Source of the DNA: Siccirubricoccus phaeus | GTDB taxonomy: Bacteria > Pseudomonadota > Alphaproteobacteria > Acetobacterales > Acetobacteraceae | Direction: 5' to 3' | Assembly (NCBI RefSeq): GCF_008360935.1 | Contig: NZ_SRXO01000027.1 | Coordinates: 27,519 to 91,518, forward strand | DNA: 64,000 nt | Shown: positions 60,216 through 64,000 of the stretch, piece by piece | Layout: every line of letters begins with the position of its first letter | How positions within the stretch are numbered: the stretch's first letter is position 1 | Program-made: the position numbers and the translations under genes | Notes under the pieces: generated by a model | Told to the model about the DNA's origin: nothing | Databases searched by the model: none | The model's input: only the letters and a program-made list of their open reading frames with translations

Positions 60216-60497
60216 TCAGCGGGGAAGCCTCAGGGCGCTGCCCTTGTGCCGCATCCAACGGACCGCACCGCGGGCGGACGCGAGCGCGGCCAGCGCGGCA
60301 CACGACATCAAGGCGATGCCGGACATACCGATGTGGCCAGAGGGGCGTTCCGACCTGAGCTGACTCGCCCTCGCGTGACGATCCGCGGCCCATCGCACCG
60401 GGTCGCGGGCCTTGGCGGCATGCTCCGGCATGCCCTCGTTCTCGCTCCGCTCCTCGGCGGTGCGGTCGGCGATCTCGTCGTTGAGCTTCGCGTTCAT
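60216..60497 (-). CDS. Hypothetical protein (93 residues) with one hydrophobic helix
   Basis: The N-terminal half is charged (MNAKLNDEIADRTAEERSEN, then EGMPEHAAKARDPVRWAADR); the C-terminal half has a hydrophobic helix (MSGIALMSCAALAALASARG) and a basic end. It could be a membrane-anchored stress protein like its neighbours. The upstream stretch to 60793 (296 bases) contains no convincing gene. The frame extends further upstream but the ATG at 60497 is the natural start. Confidence 0.55.
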   Translation of the reverse strand: MNAKLNDEIADRTAEERSENEGMPEHAAKARDPVRWAADRHARASQLRSERPSGHIGMSGIALMSCAALAALASARGAVRWMRHKGSALRLPR

Positions 60498-60793
60498 GAC
60501 GGCTGTCTTTCCAAACGGCACATTCGGCCGCGTTGATCGCGGCCCGGCGCATGCTCGCGGTACGCAACGGTCCGAGCGGTCGCGGGTAAAGTGCCTGTCC
60601 ACATGAGATCGTGATTCGGGCCCGGGAATCACAGTATGCGAGGAAGCACCATCGCGTGCTCTCTGGCGGCCTCCGCGCCGGGCGAGGACATTGAGGAGGC
60701 ATCCGTGCCGCCGTGCTCCCTTCCCGCTGGCCCCTGCCGGGACCGGGCACGAGGTCCCCCGGACTTGCCGCATAGGAGGCCGCACTGCGCCCC

Positions 60794-61237
60794 GTGATGC
60801 TCTCCGCCCTCATGGTCCTGGCGGTTCCGGGCACCAGCACCGCGGCGGCCGTTCCGGCCGGTGTGTGGCTCATCGACGAGAAGGCGGCCGTGCAGATCTT
60901 CGACTGCAGCAGTCAGTTGTGCGGCCGGATCCTTTGGATGCTGACGCCGCGTGATCCCCAGGGCCAGATCAATCGAGACCGGCACAATCCCGACCCGGCG
61001 CTGCGGCAGCGCCCGCTGTGCGGGCTGACCGTCCTATGGGGCCTGCGCCCCGCCGGCCCCGACCGCTGGGGAGGCGGCTGGTTCTATAACCCGGACGACG
61101 GGAAGACGTACCGGGTCTCGGCAGAACTCCGATCCGCCGACCTGATCGTGGCGCGGATCTATGTGGGGATCCCGCTCTTCGGCGAGACGAAGACCCTGGT
61201 CCGGGTCGCGCACGGCACATCGGAGGGATGGTGCTGA
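60794..61237 (+). CDS. DUF2147 family secreted protein
   Basis: The 147-residue product has a signal-peptide-like start (MLSALMVLAVPGTSTAAA) and the DUF2147 body: GVWLIDEKAAVQIFDCSSQLCGRILWM, WGGGWFYNPDDGKTYRVSAEL and RIYVGIPLFGETKTLVRV. Such proteins are periplasmic and of unknown function. AGGAGG lies 14 bases before the GTG at 60794, but only five bases before an in-frame CTG at 60785, which would add a positively charged N-region (LRPVM). ATG at 60797 is also possible. Confidence 0.8.
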   Translation: MMLSALMVLAVPGTSTAAAVPAGVWLIDEKAAVQIFDCSSQLCGRILWMLTPRDPQGQINRDRHNPDPALRQRPLCGLTVLWGLRPAGPDRWGGGWFYNPDDGKTYRVSAELRSADLIVARIYVGIPLFGETKTLVRVAHGTSEGWC

Positions 61238-61512
61238 GCAGGAAAGGCGGGCCCGCGGCGCGAAGGCGGCGCGACCGGCGCCACCGGAACGGCCCCGCTC
61301 TGGTCCAGCCCATGTCCCCGCCGTCGGAGGCCGTCGGCGACGACGGGATCGCCAGGGCTCCGGGCCGGAAAGCCGCCGGCGTGCGGCTGCGCCGCTTCGG
61401 GGAGGCACCACGCCGCCCGGAGGGCGGCGAAGGACGGAAGGACGATGGTAGGCACCCCGGCCGGACCTGCATCCGTCCGGCGGCCTTTCGCGGCGACGAA
61501 GCGGCAGCACCG

Positions 61513-61881
61513 TTACAGCGCCAGTGCTTCGGCCTCCCAGGGGCCGCGGGCGAAGTGGACCACCTCGAAAGTCTCGTCGTCAGCCCAGAGGACGCTCAGC
61601 ACCTGCGTCCCGGCGCGCCACACATCGAGGCCGTAGGGCAGGTCCGGTCTCGTGCGCTGCCGCTCGAGGGCATGCCGGTAGCCCGGGGACGACGCCTCGC
61701 CCGGCGACAGGTCGTTGAACGGGGTCCAGTGCTCGACGGTCCAGGCTTCCGTCCGCAGCGCGACCAGCCTGACCGCGCCGCTCTGGACCTCCAGGATGCC
61801 GCAGTCGCGGACGAGCGGCAGGAGGTGGTCGCGGATCGCCAACGCCGGGCCGTCGCCGGAAGACACGAGCCTCAGGGTCAT
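61513..61881 (-). CDS. Hypothetical protein (122 residues)
   Basis: The product begins MTLRLVSSGDGPALAIRDHL and contains VQSGAVRLVALRTEAWTVEHW and GLDVWRAGTQVLSVLWADDE, which look like a small alpha/beta fold. No family was recognised. The ATG at 61881 is chosen because GGAGGGG lies five bases upstream; the frame extends 23 codons further. Confidence 0.6.
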   Translation of the reverse strand: MTLRLVSSGDGPALAIRDHLLPLVRDCGILEVQSGAVRLVALRTEAWTVEHWTPFNDLSPGEASSPGYRHALERQRTRPDLPYGLDVWRAGTQVLSVLWADDETFEVVHFARGPWEAEALAL

Positions 61882-62028
61882 GCACCCCTCCACCAGGGTG
61901 TTGTCATCGGATCGGCTGACCATGCCGGGGCCAACGCCCGGGCACCCCACCTGCTTCCTTCACCCCTTCGCAAGCGGAATCTGCCCCTGTCCGCGGCCAT
62001 CCTGCCTGGCCCCGGCCGTCCGATGCCC

Positions 62029-63396
62029 TCACCGGCCGTCCGCGACGGCGAGACGATCGCCGCCGCCGCGGGCCAGCCAGGCCAGCAACGCGAGGCCGCC
62101 CGCCGCCGAGAGGACGGACGCGCCCAGGATGCCCAGCTTGGCGGCGTCGAGCAGCGCGCCCTGGAACGCCAGGCCGGCGATGAACAGTGCCATGGTGAAG
62201 CCGATGCCGGCGAGCATGCCGCCCCCGGCCAGCGCACCCCAGCCGAGCTCCGCCGGCCGCGCCGCGAGGCCCGAGCGCACCGCCAGCCAGGCGAAGGCTA
62301 CCACACCGATGGGCTTGCCGAGCACGAAGCCCGCCACCACGGCCAGGACGACGGAGTCCGTGAGCGCGTCGAGGGAGAGCGGCACCCCGGCGTTGGCCAG
62401 GGCGAAGAGCGGCATGACGCCGAAGGCGACCCAGGGGTGCAGCGCGGCCTCGAACCGCTCGACCGGGGACAGCGCCTCCCGCGCCGCCTTCCCGGCCGAG
62501 CGTAGCGCCCGGCGATCCTCGGCGTCACCGCTCCAGGGGCCGCCGCCCGGCGGATGGGCAAGGACCCGCCCCAAAATGGCGCGCAGGCGCCGGTCGCTCA
62601 CCCAGCCGCGGGTCGGCGTTAGCAGCCCGAGCGCTACGCCGGTGACGGTGGGGTGAATCCCCGACGCGTCGATGGCAAGCCAGACCAGGACGCCAGCGAG
62701 CACGTAGACCGGGACGCTCCGCACGCCGAGCAGCGCCATGCCGCGGACCACGGCAAGGCCGATACTGCCGACCGCGAGCGCGGCCCAGTCAAGCGCGCCG
62801 CTGTAGCCGATCGCCACGACCAGGATCGCGCCGAGGTCATCCACCACCGCGAGCGAGAGCAGGAAGACGCGCAGCCCTTGCGGGGCGCGTCGCCCCAGGA
62901 GCGCCAGGCAGCCGATGACGAAGGCGGTGTCCGTCGCCATCACCGTGCCCCAGCCGCGCTCGCCAGGCTGGCCCAGCTGCAGCGCAAGGTAGAGCGCCGC
63001 GGGCGCCAGCATGCCACCCAGCGCAGCTGCGACGGACAGCGCGGCGACGCGCGGGTTCCTGAGCTCGCCCAGGACCAGCTCGCGCTTGAGCTCCAGCGAG
63101 ACGACGAAGAAGAACAGCGCCATCAGGCCGTCGTTGATCCAGTCCCTCGTCGGGTGCACGAGCGCAAGCGGGCCGAGCTGGACGCCGATGGGCGTCTCCC
63201 AGGCGGCGAGGAAGCCGTCGGCCAAGGGCGAGTTGGAGAGCGCCAGCGCCGCGGCGGCGGCCAGGAGGAGGACCAGGCCGCCGGCGGTCTCGATACGCAG
63301 GAACCGTGCCAGCGGCTCGGTGACCCGGTCGATGGGCTCCCTGGGCAGCCGGCTGAGCCGCGGGTCGTCCTTCTGGTCTCGACCCATCCCTGCCAC
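62029..63396 (-). CDS. nhaA: Na+/H+ antiporter NhaA
   Basis: The 455-residue product is an inner-membrane sodium/proton exchanger. TDTAFVIGCLALLG and VVDDLGAILVVAIGYSG hold the paired Asp residues of the transport site, and HPWVAFGVMPLFALANAGVPL and GIGFTMALFIAGLAF are other NhaA marks. It is longer than E. coli NhaA (388) owing to a central insert (HPPGGGPWSGDAEDRRALRSAGKAAREAL). The start is GTG at 63396 or ATG at 63387. It is divergent from the ExoD-like gene. Confidence 0.92.
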   Translation of the reverse strand: MAGMGRDQKDDPRLSRLPREPIDRVTEPLARFLRIETAGGLVLLLAAAAALALSNSPLADGFLAAWETPIGVQLGPLALVHPTRDWINDGLMALFFFVVSLELKRELVLGELRNPRVAALSVAAALGGMLAPAALYLALQLGQPGERGWGTVMATDTAFVIGCLALLGRRAPQGLRVFLLSLAVVDDLGAILVVAIGYSGALDWAALAVGSIGLAVVRGMALLGVRSVPVYVLAGVLVWLAIDASGIHPTVTGVALGLLTPTRGWVSDRRLRAILGRVLAHPPGGGPWSGDAEDRRALRSAGKAAREALSPVERFEAALHPWVAFGVMPLFALANAGVPLSLDALTDSVVLAVVAGFVLGKPIGVVAFAWLAVRSGLAARPAELGWGALAGGGMLAGIGFTMALFIAGLAFQGALLDAAKLGILGASVLSAAGGLALLAWLARGGGDRLAVADGR

Positions 63397-63549
63397 CCCC
63401 GACGATGATCTTCGGGATATGGTGACGCCATCGGACCGCCGCAGCGCGCGGACGGCAGGCGCGGAATTAAGGCGCGCGTGTCGTGGACCGGAGCGTGCAT
63501 GTCTGCAACCCGACAGGGAGAGGTTGGTCCGTTGCGGCCGCGGGCATGT

Positions 63550-64000
63550 ATGCTCCGACCCGAGATGCTGGCGCGCAGGCCCACTTCCGCGGTGCTGGAC
63601 GAGCTGCTCGGCGAGGCGCCGACCGCGCAGGTGACGCTCGACTGGCTGATGGCGAGGCTGGGCGACCGTTCCTTCGGCCTTGTCCTGCTCCTCCTGGCGC
63701 TCCTCGGCCTGCTCCCCGGGGTGTCCGCGGTCGCCGGCGTGCTGCTCATGGTCCCCGCAGCACAGATGATCCTGGCGCGCCCCGGCCCGGTGTTCCCCCG
63801 CCGCATCGCTGCCCGACGCTTCGAGGCACGGCGGCTGGCCCGAACGGTCCGCCGGATCGTGCCGGCGCTGCGTTGGCTGGAGCGATTCATCCGCCCGCGC
63901 TGGACCACGCCCTTCGAGGCGACGAAGCGCGTGGTCGGCGCCGTCGTCCTGCTGCTGGGTGGTGCCCTCCTCGCCCCGGTGCCGCTGAGCAATGTCCCGC
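63550..64000 (+). CDS. ExoD-like membrane protein (cut by window edge)
   Basis: From the ATG at 63550 the frame runs 150 residues with no stop. It matches the exopolysaccharide synthesis ExoD family: VLDELLGEAPTAQVTLDWLMARLGDRSFGLVLLLLALLGLLPGVSAVAGV, then FEARRLARTVRRIVPALRWLERFIRPRW and a second hydrophobic region. A second start at 63565 is possible. Family members are inner-membrane proteins linked to exopolysaccharide production and alkali tolerance, which suits the NhaA neighbour. Confidence 0.85.
   Translation, partial: MLRPEMLARRPTSAVLDELLGEAPTAQVTLDWLMARLGDRSFGLVLLLLALLGLLPGVSAVAGVLLMVPAAQMILARPGPVFPRRIAARRFEARRLARTVRRIVPALRWLERFIRPRWTTPFEATKRVVGAVVLLLGGALLAPVPLSNVP

Noticed and set aside
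60636..60795. About 50-codon plus-strand frame starting ATGCGAGGAAGC before the DUF2147 gene
   Set aside because: No ribosome-binding site, composition rich in Pro/Gly/Ser without pattern, and it runs into the start of the real gene.

Overview
The window is high-GC (roughly 68-70% by eye) and densely coded, with start/stop overlaps of the ATGA, GTGA and TGATG type throughout. Orphan tripartite-tricarboxylate (Bug/TctC) binding proteins, several CaiB/BaiF CoA-transferases, CTAGAGC palindromes, an HWE kinase and an ExoD-like protein all point to an alphaproteobacterium, most likely Acetobacteraceae of the Roseomonas type. The taxon is inferred from gene content. No rRNA, tRNA, CRISPR array or replication origin was recognised.

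Region 1 (1-12.4 kb) is mostly housekeeping and stress genes: a truncated pirin, a tandem universal stress protein, an APH-like/P-loop kinase fusion, pdxH, fabI, a coiled-coil protein, aroC, a serralysin-like RTX protease, a cytochrome b561/catalase-like peroxidase pair and small hypothetical genes.

Region 2 (12.4-19.4 kb) is a tightly overlapping catabolic operon: Bug protein, ketopantoate-reductase-like enzyme, NtaA-type flavin monooxygenase, metal-ligand-poor M24 hydrolase and a D-amino-acid-dehydrogenase-like flavoenzyme. It runs divergently from a phosphotriesterase-family hydrolase. The last gene is frameshifted in a C7 run.

Region 3 (19.8-32.1 kb) is a CoA-dependent carboxylate pathway: CitE-like lyase, three class III CoA-transferases, acyl-CoA dehydrogenase, MaoC hydratase, nitroreductase, GntR regulator, Bug protein and a complete TRAP transporter. 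The set resembles known itaconate/C5-dicarboxylate clusters. A perfect palindrome, TTGTACGTACAA, lies between the regulator and the dehydrogenase gene.

Region 4 (32.6-44.7 kb) holds a Baeyer-Villiger monooxygenase, an orphan branched-chain-amino-acid-type binding protein, three more Bug proteins, an acyl-CoA synthetase, a thiolase/DUF35 pair and an MmgE/PrpD protein. It also carries a TRAP-permease remnant and the second copy of a short dispersed repeat.

Region 5 (44.7-52.5 kb) starts with an IS481-type transposase remnant. It continues with a complete ABC importer, an 82-residue membrane protein, a PhnF-type GntR regulator, a TauD/TfdA dioxygenase and a convergent LysR gene. A GTGTAGACA-type motif occurs before both the importer and the dioxygenase, suggesting one regulon.

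Region 6 (52.5-55.6 kb) is a recombination scar: a Bug C-terminal remnant on the minus strand, then one long frame joining a type III DNA-methyltransferase segment to an AlbA_2/ATPase-type regulator. The latter part has lower GC and a 21-bp tandem repeat.

Region 7 (55.6-64 kb) carries stress and envelope genes, mostly on the minus strand: HWE histidine kinase, ArsC, fatty-acid desaturase, BON-domain protein, three very small proteins, DUF2147, NhaA and a truncated ExoD-like gene. Several are short and carry good ribosome-binding sites.
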